NCBI RefSeq assembly: GCF_005049045.1
Contig: NZ_SUPK01000008.1
Span: 208,662-272,661, forward strand
Length of the DNA: 64,000 bases
Source: Cohnella pontilimi
Lineage (GTDB): Bacteria > Bacillota > Bacilli > Paenibacillales > Paenibacillaceae
Direction of reading: 5' to 3'
A program made the position numbers and the translations under genes. Below the pieces are notes generated by a model. The model had not been told where the DNA came from. It saw nothing but the letters and a program-made list of their open reading frames with translations, and did not search any database. Positions 44,348-53,834 of the stretch are shown here, in pieces (within the stretch, counting starts at the first letter, position 1; the number at the start of each line of letters is the position of its first letter).

Positions 44348-45805
44348 ATGCACGAAGGCCGTAATCTGACGCTGCACACGGATAAATATGAAATCAATAT
44401 GATGTACGCGCATTGGGTGCAAGGGACTTGGAAAGAAAAAGCCGTGTTCGAAGCTTATTTCCGCAAGCTTCCTTTCGGCAACGGATTTGCGGTGGCCGCG
44501 GGACTGGAGCGAATTGTGGAATACATACGGACACTGCGTTTCGGAGATGAGGAAATCGCCTTTTTGCGCGAGCAGCCGGAAAATTACAAGGAAGAATTCC
44601 TCGAGGAGCTGCGCCGTTTCCGGTTTACGGGCGACCTGTATATCGTTCCGGAAGGAACGCTGGTGTTTCCGAACGAGCCGCTGATCCGCGTGGAAGCTAC
44701 GGTATTCGAGGGCATGCTCATTGAGACGGCAATGCTCAATTTCATGAACTTCCAGACGCTGATCGCCACCAAGGCGGCGCGCGTCAAGCAGGCGGCCGAA
44801 GGTGATACGCTGCTGGAGTTCGGAACGCGCAGGGCGCAGGAAGCCGATGCGGCGATTTGGGGGTCGAGAGCGGCTTATATTGCAGGTTTTCACGCCACGT
44901 CTAACATGCGCGCAGGGATGCTGTTCGGCATCCCGGTATCCGGCACGCACGCTCATTCTTGGGTGCAGGGCCACGACTCGGAAGAGGATGCGTTTCGCGA
45001 ATACGCCGAGGCGCTGCCGGATCAGGTGACGCTGCTCGTCGACACGTACGACACACTGCGAACCGGCGTTCCGAACGCGATCCGAACCGCCAAAATGCTG
45101 CAAGAACGCGGCAAGCGGCTGAACGCCATCCGGCTGGACAGCGGCGACTTGGCATATTTGTCGATACGCGCGCGGGCGATGCTGGACGAAGCCGGGCTGC
45201 ACGACGTCAAGATCGTGGCATCGAACGACCTGGACGAGAACATCATTTTCAGTTTGAAAGCGCAAGGCGCCAAAATCGACGTATGGGGCGTGGGGACACA
45301 ACTCATTACAGCCGCGGACCAACCGGCGCTGGGCGGTGTGTACAAGCTGGTCGCACGTGAGAAAGACGGCAGAATGGAACCGGTCATTAAAATTTCCGGC
45401 AACCCGGAAAAGGTGTCGAACCCGGGCATCAAGGAAGTGTACCGGATCATCAACCGCAAAACGGGCAAAGCGGAGTCCGGTTATTTGGCGCTGCAAGAGG
45501 AAGAGGACGTTCGGCGCGGAGAAAGAATCCGGATTTTCGATCCGATCCATCCCTATATTTCCAAATACATCAAAGACTTCGAGGCGGTTCCGCTGCTCAA
45601 GCCGGTATTCGTGAAGGGGGAGCTGGTATATTCGCTGCCTTCGCTCACGGAGATTCAGCAGTATCACGAACAACAGCTGAAGCTGTTTTGGCCGGAATAT
45701 TTGCGGAGGCTGAATCCCGAAGTCTTCCGTGTGACGTTAAGCCAGAAAGCTTGGCAATTGAAGGCAGATTTGATTCATCAGCATCAGGCAGAAGACCAAG
45801 CGTAA
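44348..45805 (+). CDS. pncB: Nicotinate phosphoribosyltransferase
   Basis: 485 residues. TDKYEINMMYAHW at the N-terminus, FGTRRAQEADAAIWGSRAAY, SGTHAHSWVQ and IRLDSGDL are the family motifs for binding nicotinate, phosphoribosyl pyrophosphate and the catalytic His. It makes nicotinate mononucleotide from nicotinate in the NAD salvage pathway, in the cytoplasm. AGGAG lies ten bases before the ATG at 44348. The next gene follows at 45 bp. Confidence 0.92.
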   Translation: MHEGRNLTLHTDKYEINMMYAHWVQGTWKEKAVFEAYFRKLPFGNGFAVAAGLERIVEYIRTLRFGDEEIAFLREQPENYKEEFLEELRRFRFTGDLYIVPEGTLVFPNEPLIRVEATVFEGMLIETAMLNFMNFQTLIATKAARVKQAAEGDTLLEFGTRRAQEADAAIWGSRAAYIAGFHATSNMRAGMLFGIPVSGTHAHSWVQGHDSEEDAFREYAEALPDQVTLLVDTYDTLRTGVPNAIRTAKMLQERGKRLNAIRLDSGDLAYLSIRARAMLDEAGLHDVKIVASNDLDENIIFSLKAQGAKIDVWGVGTQLITAADQPALGGVYKLVAREKDGRMEPVIKISGNPEKVSNPGIKEVYRIINRKTGKAESGYLALQEEEDVRRGERIRIFDPIHPYISKYIKDFEAVPLLKPVFVKGELVYSLPSLTEIQQYHEQQLKLFWPEYLRRLNPEVFRVTLSQKAWQLKADLIHQHQAEDQA

Positions 45806-45850
45806 TTGACCGGTTTTTCATTTCACGGAGGAAGGAAGGCCATTCTACCT

Positions 45851-47245
45851 GTGTCCAAAACAACCAACATTAACATGGTCGTCGCCGGGCTTCTGGCCGC
45901 GCTGTTCATCGGCGCGCTGGATGTGACGGTTGTGGCGACGGCCACCAAAAGTATTACCGATGAATTGCATGGGCTGAGCTCGATCAGCTGGGTATTCGCG
46001 ATTTATACGCTGACCACATGTATCACAACCCCGATCTTCGGCAAGCTCACCGATTTGTTCGGACGTAAAATTGTGTTTGTAATCGGGGTGTCGTTGTTTG
46101 TCCTGAGCTCCGTATTATGCGGATTCGCAACGTCGATGACCGCGCTGATCTTCTTCCGGGCGCTGCAGGGTATCGGGGCGGGGGCGCTCAATCCGGTATG
46201 CTTTACGCTTGTCGGAGACTTGTTCCCAGGAGAAAAACGGGGCAAAATGATGGGCGTCTTCGGTTCCGTATGGTCGGTGGCCGGCCTGCTCGGACCGCTA
46301 ATCGGCGGTTATTTCGTCGATTACGTGTCCTGGCGCTGGATCTTTTTCATTAACATTCCGATCGGTATCATCGCGCTTATTCTCGTAGTCGGATTTCTTC
46401 ATCAAAATGTGGAGCGCCAGCGCAAAAAGATCGACTACTGGGGTGCGCTGACGTTTACCGTAGCGCTGTCGGCTTTCATGTATGCGCTGCTCAGCGGCGG
46501 CAAAGATCATCCCTGGAATTCGGGGCTGATCATCGGATTGTTCATCGTGGCGGCCGTATTCCTCGCGTTGTTCCTGTGGGTTGAACAACGGGCAGTAGAG
46601 CCGATGATCCCCCTGTCCATCTTCAAAAGCCGCGTGTTGAACGTGTCCAACATCAGCGGGTTCCTCGCCTTCAGCATTACGGCGGGGCTGAGCATTTATA
46701 CCGCGATTTGGATACAATCCGTGCTCGGCAAGAGTGCTACGACTTCGGGACTTACGGCGATGTGGATGTCGCTCGCCTGGCCCCTTGCCGCTAATATTGT
46801 CGGCCGGCTGATGTACCGGATGGGGATCAAGGCATCCGTTGTAATCGGCTCCGCAATCGTGCTGATTGGTGCGGCCTGGCTGGTGGCTCTCACCATTGGA
46901 TCTCCTAATGCGTACTGGGTCGGCATTATGATCGTCATCGGATTCGGCATGGGCTTTGTGTCTACCCCTACAACGGTCATCGTACAATCGGTCGTCGGCT
47001 GGGAAATGAGAGGCGTCGCCAACGCATCCAATTCGCTTATGCGTTCGCTTGGTCAAACCGTTGGGGTAGCGTTATTTGGAACCATTTTCAATCAGCACGT
47101 CATCGATCCGCATAACAAGACGCAGCTCGTCGGCGGCATGCATGCGATCTTCATTGTGATGGTTGTGATCGCGGCTGCGAACCTGGCGGCGGCTTTATTC
47201 CTGCCCGGACACAGCAAAGTGATGGCACAGCAGAAGTCGGCTTGA
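45851..47245 (+). CDS. MFS multidrug transporter, DHA2 (14-helix) type
   Basis: About 464 residues and close to 14 helices. [19 protein letters not shown] is the DHA2 motif C-like start, and [12 protein letters not shown] and [11 protein letters not shown] are motifs A and [21 protein letters not shown] is the antiporter motif C. It exports drugs by proton exchange; specificity unknown. The start is uncertain: GTG at 45851 after AAGGAAGG is the best choice. Possibly cotranscribed with pncB. Confidence 0.85.
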   Translation: MSKTTNINMVVAGLLAALFIGALDVTVVATATKSITDELHGLSSISWVFAIYTLTTCITTPIFGKLTDLFGRKIVFVIGVSLFVLSSVLCGFATSMTALIFFRALQGIGAGALNPVCFTLVGDLFPGEKRGKMMGVFGSVWSVAGLLGPLIGGYFVDYVSWRWIFFINIPIGIIALILVVGFLHQNVERQRKKIDYWGALTFTVALSAFMYALLSGGKDHPWNSGLIIGLFIVAAVFLALFLWVEQRAVEPMIPLSIFKSRVLNVSNISGFLAFSITAGLSIYTAIWIQSVLGKSATTSGLTAMWMSLAWPLAANIVGRLMYRMGIKASVVIGSAIVLIGAAWLVALTIGSPNAYWVGIMIVIGFGMGFVSTPTTVIVQSVVGWEMRGVANASNSLMRSLGQTVGVALFGTIFNQHVIDPHNKTQLVGGMHAIFIVMVVIAAANLAAALFLPGHSKVMAQQKSA

Positions 47246-47295
47246 ACCGAGAAGTGCGATTTCCTTGGCAAGCACACAATCAGGGGGGATGATGG

Positions 47296-48549
47296 ATGGA
47301 ACAGGTAACGATCGCCTTGATCGGAGCCGGCGGGCGGGGCACCGTATATACCAACTACGCCTTGGTGAACGGCGGCGAGGCGAAAGTCGTCGCGGTCGCC
47401 GATCCAAACCCGGCAAGAGTGGACAAAATCAAGAGCCTGCATGGACTCGGCGATGACGGGTGTTTCACGGATTGGCGCGATCTGTTGTCCCGACCGAAGC
47501 TGGCGGATGCGGTACTGATCTGCACGATGGACAAGATGCATTTCGAACCGGCCATGCTGGCGTTGGAGAAAGGCTACCACGTGCTGCTGGAGAAGCCGAT
47601 GTCCCCGGATCTACGAGAGTGTATCCTGCTGGAGCGGCAAGCTCAGAAATACGGACGGATTTTGACGATTTGCCATGTGCTGAGATATACGCCTTTTTTT
47701 CAAACGTTGAAGCAACTGTTGGACGAGGGTGCCATCGGCAGGCTCATGACGATTCAGCATAACGAAAATGTCGGCTATTGGCATCAGGCGCACAGCTTCG
47801 TACGCGGCAATTGGCGCAACTCGCAGGAATCCAGTCCGATGATCCTGCAGAAATCATGCCACGATTTGGACATTTTGCTATGGCTGGCGGGGGACGACTG
47901 CGTCAGCTTGTCCTCGTTCGGCACGCTGTCTCATTTTCGACCGGATCAAGCTCCTCCCGGTGCGCCGAAACGTTGTCTCGACGGCTGTCCGGTAGCGGAT
48001 ACGTGTCCATATTACGCGCCAAAATGGTATTTGACCCCGGAACCGAACTGGATGACGACGGCGGCGAGCGACGACCCGAGCTATGAGCGCCGGTATAAGG
48101 CGCTTCAAGAAGGGCCTTACGGGAGGTGCGTGTATCATTGCGACAACGACGTAGTCGATCATCAGGTGGTCAACCTGGAGTTCGCCAACGAAGTGACGGC
48201 GATGTTCACGATGACCGCCTTCACCGAGCAGAGCAACCGCACGTTGAAGCTGATGGGGACGGCCGGCGAAATTCGCGGGCACATGGAGAAGAATGAGATC
48301 GAGATCATCCGTTTCGGCTCCGGTCGGCGCGACATTATTCAGCTCGGAGATCCGGGCGGACACGCCGGACATGGCGGAGGCGATCATGCGCTGATGAAGG
48401 ACTTCCTCCGCATCGTGCGCACCGGCGGCCAATCCGAAGGATTGACCTCGGCCTCAAAGTCCGTGCAAAGTCATCTCATGGCTTTCGCAGCTGAGCGTTC
48501 CCGTTTGGAGAAGCGGGTCATCCATTTAAAGGAGTTTGCGCAATTATAA
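47296..48549 (+). CDS. Gfo/Idh/MocA-family dehydrogenase
   Basis: 417 residues. The N-terminal fold ALIGAGGRGTVYTNYAL binds NAD(P); HVLLEKPMSPD carries the family's catalytic-site Lys-Pro, and SCHDLDILLWLAG supplies the His/Asp. It is longer than usual because of a Cys-rich insert (RCLDGCPVADTCPYYAP, then GRCVYHCDNDVVDHQ), common in a Gfo/Idh/MocA branch found in carbohydrate clusters. The Cys set may bind a metal; that is inference. GGGGGATGATGG precedes the start. Confidence 0.88.
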   Translation: MEQVTIALIGAGGRGTVYTNYALVNGGEAKVVAVADPNPARVDKIKSLHGLGDDGCFTDWRDLLSRPKLADAVLICTMDKMHFEPAMLALEKGYHVLLEKPMSPDLRECILLERQAQKYGRILTICHVLRYTPFFQTLKQLLDEGAIGRLMTIQHNENVGYWHQAHSFVRGNWRNSQESSPMILQKSCHDLDILLWLAGDDCVSLSSFGTLSHFRPDQAPPGAPKRCLDGCPVADTCPYYAPKWYLTPEPNWMTTAASDDPSYERRYKALQEGPYGRCVYHCDNDVVDHQVVNLEFANEVTAMFTMTAFTEQSNRTLKLMGTAGEIRGHMEKNEIEIIRFGSGRRDIIQLGDPGGHAGHGGGDHALMKDFLRIVRTGGQSEGLTSASKSVQSHLMAFAAERSRLEKRVIHLKEFAQL

Positions 48550-48561
48550 TTTTATTGTGAG

Positions 48562-48587
48562 CGGCGGATCTGCGGATCCGCCGTTTT
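48562..48587 (+). terminator. Rho-independent terminator
   Basis: CGGCGGATC-TGCG-GATCCGCCG followed by TTTT, just after the dehydrogenase gene. Confidence 0.85.
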
Positions 48588-48616
48588 GATTTGTTCGCTA
48601 GTCTAGCAACGGTGAC

Positions 48617-48704
48617 TTTTACAGCTATCCCCTTGGCTCAGAAGCCGTAACGATGCGGTTTCTTTTACCGCTATCCCTTTGGCTCAGAAGCGATAACAAT
48701 GCGG
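48617..48704 (+). repeat. Tandem pair of 46-bp repeats
   Basis: Two copies starting TTTTAC and containing TTGGCTCAGAAG and ATGCGG, period 46 bp, with a handful of differences. Noncoding; next to the 52-bp array. Confidence 0.75.
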
Positions 48705-48788
48705 CTTCCGGGTTCCTGAGCGAGAGGGATATCGATAAAGTTCCAATTCCAACGGGGCACCCCGTCAGCTCGAACGAAGAAATTGGCA

Positions 48789-49112
48789 GCACACATCTGC
48801 TAAACAGCGAGCGGACCCACCCGTTCGGCGCAAATAGGTAGCACACATCTGCTAAACAGCGAGCGGACCCACCCGTTCGGCGCCAATAGGTAGCACACAG
48901 CTACTAAACATCGAGCGGACCCACCCGTTCGGCGCCAATAGGTAGCACACTGCTACTAAACAGCGAGTGGACCCACACGTTCGGCGCCAATAAGTAGCAC
49001 ACAGCTACTAAACAGCGAGCGGACCCACCCAGTTGGCGCAAATAGGTAGCACACAGCTACTAAACATCGAGCGGACCCACCCAGTTGGCGCCAATAAGTA
49101 GCACACAGCTTC
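48789..49112 (+). repeat. 52-bp tandem repeat array, six copies plus a partial
   Basis: Copies begin with GCACACA at 48789, 48841, 48893, 48945, 48997, 49049 and 49101 (partial), an exact 52-bp period. Each has GCTAAACAGCGAG or GCTACTAAACA, then GCGGACCCACCCG and TTCGGCGCCAATA. Late copies carry TTGGCGCCAA, a perfect 10-bp palindrome. Noncoding on the + strand and placed 140 bp upstream of the LacI gene. This and the 46-bp pair account for most of the 700-bp gap 48550-49249. Confidence 0.92.
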
Positions 49113-49202
49113 TATCCCGACTGCCATGCCCATCCCTTGGCAGAGAAAACTTTTTTCTCAGCACGCCCCTAAGTCGGTTGACGGCGCTTTCGGGCGGTGA
49201 GA

Positions 49203-49222
49203 TAATGTACGCGCGTACATTA
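49203..49222. promoter_or_regulatory. 20-bp perfect palindromic operator
   Basis: TAATGTACGCGCGTACATTA is fully symmetric with a central CG pair, 27 bp before the start of a LacI-family gene. It is the probable autoregulatory site for the LacI/ThuA/dehydrogenase operon. Confidence 0.75.
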
Positions 49223-49249
49223 CCATACAAGACAGATGGGAAGGATCGG

Positions 49250-50281
49250 ATGACAACACGCAAAGAGGTGGCGGATCTCGCCGGCGTCTCCGAGGCGACG
49301 GTGTCGCGGGTGCTGAACGGCGTCGGGCCGATGAAGGAATCGACGCGCGCACGGGTGCTGGAGGCGGCTGAGCGGCTGGGATACCATCTGAACGCCGTGG
49401 CGTCGAGCTTTGCCCGCGGAAGAAGCGGCAACCTGGGCGTTATCCTGCCGCACGTTCCGAAAGTCCACTTGTTCTCGACGTACTACTTCTCCGAAATTTT
49501 GAGCGGAATCGGAGAAGCCGTTCACCGCAGAGGTTACGGCTTGCTGCTCTTGTTTCGAAATCCCGAGGAAGTTTATGACTATGTATCGCTCTATCGAACT
49601 TTGCGCATCGACGCCGGCATTATTCTGGGCGCGAGTTCGCTGCCGGCTGAAGTGGAAGGCATCCGGCGCCTCGCCGGGGAGAAGCTGCCCTGCTTCGTGA
49701 TGGATCAGCATTTTGCGGACATCCGGATCGGCACGGTTGCGACCGACCATGTGGAAGGCGCGTATTTGGCGGTTCGCCATTTGCTGGGCTTGGGATATCG
49801 GCGCATCGGTTTTCTCAACGGTTCGCCGCAATATTCGAACAGCTCGGACCGGACTGCGGGTTACCGCAAAGCGCTGGAGGAAGCGGGCATTCCATTGGAT
49901 GACGGCATCCTCTACGAAGGCAACTACAGCCGCAAAAGCGGATATTCGGCGGCGGAGCGGATTTATGCCGACCTCGGAAAGCTGGACGCGCTGTTTGTGG
50001 CCAACGACAGAATGGCCATCGGGCTGATGCAAGGGCTCAGAGAGAAGGGCTGCTCGCTCCCGGGCGATCTGCCCATCGTCGGTTACGACGACTCCGATGC
50101 CGCGAGATTTACCGAACCTCCATTAACGACAGTCCAGGTGCCTTTTTACGAAATGGGTCGATTGGCGGCCGATAAAGTGTTGGACCGGCTTTCCGCCGAA
50201 CCCGGACAGGGTGGAACTTACTTAGAAATTTTAAAGCCCAAACTTATTATTCGAAAATCATGCGGAGGAGGATCACGATGA
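49250..50281 (+). CDS. LacI-family regulator of the ThuA/dehydrogenase operon
   Basis: 343 residues. Helix-turn-helix TTRKEVADLAGVSEATVSRV, hinge NAVASSFARGRSGNLGVILP, and an effector domain with GYRRIGFLNGSPQYSNSSDR, DALFVANDRMAIGLMQGL and LPIVGYDDSDAARFTEPPLT. AAGGA precedes the ATG at 49250. Its stop overlaps the ThuA start (ATGA), so regulator and enzymes form one operon. The likely operator is at 49203-49222. Confidence 0.88.
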   Translation: MTTRKEVADLAGVSEATVSRVLNGVGPMKESTRARVLEAAERLGYHLNAVASSFARGRSGNLGVILPHVPKVHLFSTYYFSEILSGIGEAVHRRGYGLLLLFRNPEEVYDYVSLYRTLRIDAGIILGASSLPAEVEGIRRLAGEKLPCFVMDQHFADIRIGTVATDHVEGAYLAVRHLLGLGYRRIGFLNGSPQYSNSSDRTAGYRKALEEAGIPLDDGILYEGNYSRKSGYSAAERIYADLGKLDALFVANDRMAIGLMQGLREKGCSLPGDLPIVGYDDSDAARFTEPPLTTVQVPFYEMGRLAADKVLDRLSAEPGQGGTYLEILKPKLIIRKSCGGGSR

Positions 50282-51000
50282 AAAAAGCGCTGATCGTATG
50301 GGGAGGATGGGAAGGCCATCAACCGAGACAGGTGGCGGAAATTTTCCGAGACACCTTACAAAAAGAAAATTTTGAGGTGGAGGTTGCCGACAGCCTTCAA
50401 GCGTTCGCGGATGCGGACAAGCTCAAGTCCCTCGACCTGATCATTCCCGTGTGGACGATGGATCGGATCGAACAGCAGCTGGTGAACAACGTATCGGCGG
50501 CGGTACAAAGCGGAGTAGGACTGGCCGGCTGCCATGGCGGCATGTGCGATGCGTTCCGGGAAAACGTCGACTGGCAGTTCATGACCGGCGGCCAATGGGT
50601 GGCGCACCCGGGCAACGATGGCGTGGAATATGTGGTCAATATCAAAAACAGCTCCAGCCGGCTGGTCGAAGGTATCGAAGACTTCACCGTGAAGAGCGAA
50701 CAGTACTATTTGCACGTCGACCCGGCGGTGGAAGTGCTGGCCACCACACGGTTCCCGCTTGTACCGGGACCGCATTCGCTGAACAAGCCGGTGGATATGC
50801 CGGTGATTTGGTCGAAACGTTGGGGTGTCGGGCGCGTCTATTACAACTCGCTCGGCCATCAGGCGAATATTATGGAAATTCCGACGGTCAAAGAGCTGAT
50901 GCGGCGGGGTTTCCTGTGGTGTGCGGAAGGCAAGGCTGTGGCGCAAGCGGCCGGAGCATCCCAGGCGGCGTATACAGGAATGCAGGACAATCAACTGTGA
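50278..51000 (+). CDS. ThuA-like protein
   Basis: 240 residues of a class I glutamine-amidotransferase-like fold: KALIVWGGWEGHQPRQVAEI, LIIPVWTMDRIE, GLAGCHGGMCDAF, HPGNDGVEYVV and WSKRWGVGRVYYNSLGHQ. ThuA proteins occur in trehalose and other sugar catabolic operons, usually with Gfo/Idh/MocA enzymes as here. Whether the Cys in GLAGCHGG is catalytic is unknown. It is translationally coupled to the LacI gene and 27 bp before the next dehydrogenase. Confidence 0.85.
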   Translation: MKKALIVWGGWEGHQPRQVAEIFRDTLQKENFEVEVADSLQAFADADKLKSLDLIIPVWTMDRIEQQLVNNVSAAVQSGVGLAGCHGGMCDAFRENVDWQFMTGGQWVAHPGNDGVEYVVNIKNSSSRLVEGIEDFTVKSEQYYLHVDPAVEVLATTRFPLVPGPHSLNKPVDMPVIWSKRWGVGRVYYNSLGHQANIMEIPTVKELMRRGFLWCAEGKAVAQAAGASQAAYTGMQDNQL

Positions 51001-51027
51001 ATCTGCGAAAATGAGAGGTTTAACATC

Positions 51028-52128
51028 ATGGAGAAATTAAAGGTCGGCATTATCGGAACCGGGAATATCAGCGGCATTTATTTGCAAAACGGCAAACGCT
51101 TCGATTCCATGGAAATCGTCGCCTGTGCGGACATCGACGTTGAGCGGGCCAAAGCCAAAGCGGCGGAATTCGGCATCCGGGGCTGTTCGGTGGAGGAGCT
51201 GCTGACGGACCCGGAGATCCGGCTCGTGATCAATTTGACGATTCCGGCCGCTCACGCCTCGGTTTGCCTGCAGGCGCTGGAAGCGGGCAAACACGTCTAT
51301 GTGGAGAAACCCCTTGCCGTTACGCGCGAAGAAGGCCGTCAGGTGTTGGAGTTGGCGGAACGCAAAGGACTGCTGGTTGGCAGTTCTCCGGACACCTTCC
51401 TCGGCGCGGGGATTCAGACGAGCGTCAAACTGATTGAAGACGGCTGGATCGGCACCCCGATCGGCGCCACCGCGTTCATGGTCGGAGGAGGCCACGAAAG
51501 CTGGCATCCTGCTCCGGAGTTCTATTATCAAGCCGGCGGCGGCCCGATGTTCGATATGGGGCCGTATTATTTGACAGCTCTCATCGCCATGCTAGGCCCA
51601 ATTTCCCGCGTTACGGGATCCACCCGTATCTCTTACCCGGAACGGACCATTACGAGCCAACCCAAGTTCGGGCAAAAGGTCAAGGTTGAAGTGCCGACGC
51701 ATATCGCGGGCATCATGGACTTTGCATCCGGTCCGATCGGCACGATCCTGACCAGCTTCGATGTGAAGGGCGGCTCGACGCTGCCGCGCATAGAGGTGTA
51801 CGGAAGCCAAGGCACGCTGCAAGTGCCGGATCCGAATACGTTCGGCGGCCCGGTATCGATTTGGCGCGCGGGCGCCAAAGAATGGACCGCGATCCCGCTC
51901 ACGCACGGCAAAGCCGAGAATGCGCGGGGCGTCGGCGCGGCCGACATGGCGAAGGCGATCCTGACCGGTCGTAACCATCGCGCGAACGGACAAATGGCGT
52001 ATCATGTACTGGAAGCGATGCATGGCTTCCACGACGCGTCCGAACAAGGCGCGCATTACACGATGCACAGCACGTGCGAGAAGCCGGCGCCGCTTCCGCT
52101 CGGCTTGCCGGACTTCAGCGTCGATTGA
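51028..52128 (+). CDS. Gfo/Idh/MocA-family dehydrogenase
   Basis: 366 residues. KVGIIGTGNISGIYLQNGKR binds NAD(P), HVYVEKPLAVTREEG is the EKP motif and GGGPMFDMGPYYLTALIAML carries the Asp/Tyr acid-base region. It would oxidise a sugar or inositol derivative, probably producing a 3-keto sugar together with ThuA-linked steps. Third gene of the LacI-thuA operon. Confidence 0.9.
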   Translation: MEKLKVGIIGTGNISGIYLQNGKRFDSMEIVACADIDVERAKAKAAEFGIRGCSVEELLTDPEIRLVINLTIPAAHASVCLQALEAGKHVYVEKPLAVTREEGRQVLELAERKGLLVGSSPDTFLGAGIQTSVKLIEDGWIGTPIGATAFMVGGGHESWHPAPEFYYQAGGGPMFDMGPYYLTALIAMLGPISRVTGSTRISYPERTITSQPKFGQKVKVEVPTHIAGIMDFASGPIGTILTSFDVKGGSTLPRIEVYGSQGTLQVPDPNTFGGPVSIWRAGAKEWTAIPLTHGKAENARGVGAADMAKAILTGRNHRANGQMAYHVLEAMHGFHDASEQGAHYTMHSTCEKPAPLPLGLPDFSVD

Positions 52129-52170
52129 AGCGAACGCAAACCAGCTCTTTCCTCTTAAGGGGGAACGGAA

Positions 52171-53091
52171 ATGAACAAAACTTGGATTTATTATACCGGA
52201 CTGCTGATGGCGGGTGTCTCCTGGGGCGTTAATTTCGGCGTTTCGAAAATGGCTTTGGACACCTTTGATCCCGTGTTGTTCGCATTTTTACGGTTCGGCA
52301 TGGCCGTTCCGTTCTTCTTCCTTTTGCTCAAAACAACGGAGGGAAGCATCGGCGTCCCCTGGAAAACAGCGCTCCAATTCGCGTTAATCGGCCTCGTCGG
52401 AGTCACCGGACTTGAAATCGCGGTTTTGTATTCCATCAAGTATACGACGCTGGCCAATGCTTCTCTGCTCAACGTAGCCCCGTGGCCGGTCTTTGCATCG
52501 CTATTCGCGCCGTTGGTGACCGGGGAAAAGTTGACATCCCGCTTATTGACGGGCGGAGGCGCGTCAATGGCCGGCGTTTGTCTTGTCATTCTTGGCGGCG
52601 GCAGCGGCCTCAGTTTCTCGTCGGAACATCTGATTGGTGACTTGCTCGCCTTTGGCATCAGCATTGTGGGCGCTTTGTACAACGTGGTCTGTATGCCGCT
52701 CATGATGCGTTTTTCCGCTGTGCGCGTGAGTGCTTGGACGAGTCTGTTCGGCGCATTGTTCATGTTTCCGTTCACTCTGGGCGCTTGGGGTAAGGTGGAC
52801 TGGAGCGGCTTAAATGCCGTGCATTACTCGGCTGTGGGCTATAATGTGCTGATCTGCACGGTGGCGGCTTTGGCGGTTTGGAACGGCTCCATGTACAAAG
52901 TAGGCGCTGCCCGCGCGAATTTTTTCCGTTACGTCGTTCCCGCGGCGGCTATGATGACCGGATATTTGTTTTTCAGCGAGTCCGTTTCCGTCTGGCAAAT
53001 CGCCGGCACATTATGTATGGCGGCCGGATTGATATGGATTAGTTTGGAACGCACTGAGGGTAGCCAACCGGCGCGGTCTGTGTTATCCTAA
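52171..53091 (+). CDS. EamA/DMT-superfamily transporter
   Basis: 306 residues with ten helices in two EamA halves (WGVNFGVSKMALDTFDPVLF, YTTLANASLLNVAPWPVFAS, then YLFFSESVSVWQIAGTLCMA). It would move metabolites or sugars across the membrane; direction and substrate unknown. AAGGGGGAA precedes the ATG, 42 bp after the dehydrogenase, so it likely ends that operon. Confidence 0.85.
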   Translation: MNKTWIYYTGLLMAGVSWGVNFGVSKMALDTFDPVLFAFLRFGMAVPFFFLLLKTTEGSIGVPWKTALQFALIGLVGVTGLEIAVLYSIKYTTLANASLLNVAPWPVFASLFAPLVTGEKLTSRLLTGGGASMAGVCLVILGGGSGLSFSSEHLIGDLLAFGISIVGALYNVVCMPLMMRFSAVRVSAWTSLFGALFMFPFTLGAWGKVDWSGLNAVHYSAVGYNVLICTVAALAVWNGSMYKVGAARANFFRYVVPAAAMMTGYLFFSESVSVWQIAGTLCMAAGLIWISLERTEGSQPARSVLS

Positions 53092-53142
53092 CCGATGACA
53101 ACTGAAGAAGAAAATCCGGGCCGTCCGTTATACGCGGTGCCT

Positions 53143-53181
53143 GGGAGAGGTTCGCGAACTCCCTCTATAAAAAACTAAGGA
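53143..53181 (+). promoter_or_regulatory. PreQ1-I riboswitch
   Basis: AGAGGTTCGCGAACT, then CCCTCTATAAAAAACTAAGG, is the compact preQ1 class I aptamer: AGAGG pairs with CCTCT, and the A-rich tail with the loop forms the pseudoknot. It lies 136 bp before queF. A weak stem (CGGTCGCA/TGCGTGCC) followed by TTTTT at 53184-53212 could be the terminator that ligand binding favours. Binding of preQ1 would switch queF and the transporter off. Confidence 0.9.
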
Positions 53182-53316
53182 GCCGGTCGCAACTCCGCAT
53201 GCGTGCCTTTTTGGTGCGCGCTCAGGAGGCTGCGAATCTTTATTTTTTTACGCGAATCTCTTTCTTCTTTCTCAGGAATGGCCCGAGCGGCCGCGAGAAA
53301 AAAGGAGGAGTTTTTT

Positions 53317-53820
53317 ATGTCTCATGCTGGACGCAGCCGTGACGAGCTGCAGGATATTACCCTGCTCGGCAACCAGGGGACGAAGTATCCGTTCGACTAT
53401 GCCCCGGAGGTGCTCGAAACGTTCGAGAACAAACACCCGGGACGCGACTATTTCGTCAAGTTCAATTGTCCCGAGTTTACGAGCCTGTGCCCGATTACGG
53501 GTCAGCCCGACTTCGCCACGATTTACATTTCGTATATTCCGGATGTGAAAATGGTGGAGAGCAAGTCGCTCAAGCTGTATCTGTTCAGTTTCCGGAATCA
53601 TGGGGATTTCCACGAAGATTGCATGAACATCATCATGAACGATCTCATCTCCCTCATGCAGCCCCATTATATCGAGGTTTGGGGCAAATTCACGCCGCGC
53701 GGCGGCATTTCGATCGACCCTTACTGCAACTGGGGTCAGCCCGGCACGAAGTACGAGCGAATGGCCGAACACCGGCTTTTGAATCACGATTTGTATCCTG
53801 AGAAAGTCGATAACCGGTAA
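53317..53820 (+). CDS. queF: NADPH-dependent 7-cyano-7-deazaguanine reductase
   Basis: 167 residues, the short (unimodular) Que[14 protein letters not shown] contains the catalytic Cys58 and Asp65; [20 protein letters not shown] and CMNIIMNDL are the family's E(S)KSLK and helix motifs. It reduces preQ0 to preQ1 in queuosine biosynthesis, in the cytoplasm. GGAGGAG precedes the ATG. It is controlled by the riboswitch upstream and followed 14 bp later by a precursor transporter. Confidence 0.95.
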   Translation: MSHAGRSRDELQDITLLGNQGTKYPFDYAPEVLETFENKHPGRDYFVKFNCPEFTSLCPITGQPDFATIYISYIPDVKMVESKSLKLYLFSFRNHGDFHEDCMNIIMNDLISLMQPHYIEVWGKFTPRGGISIDPYCNWGQPGTKYERMAEHRLLNHDLYPEKVDNR

Positions 53821-53834
53821 GGAGGGACGACGTC

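Noticed and set aside
48789..49112. CRISPR array suggested by a regular 52-bp period
   Set aside because: The whole 52 bp is repeated, with no unique spacers.
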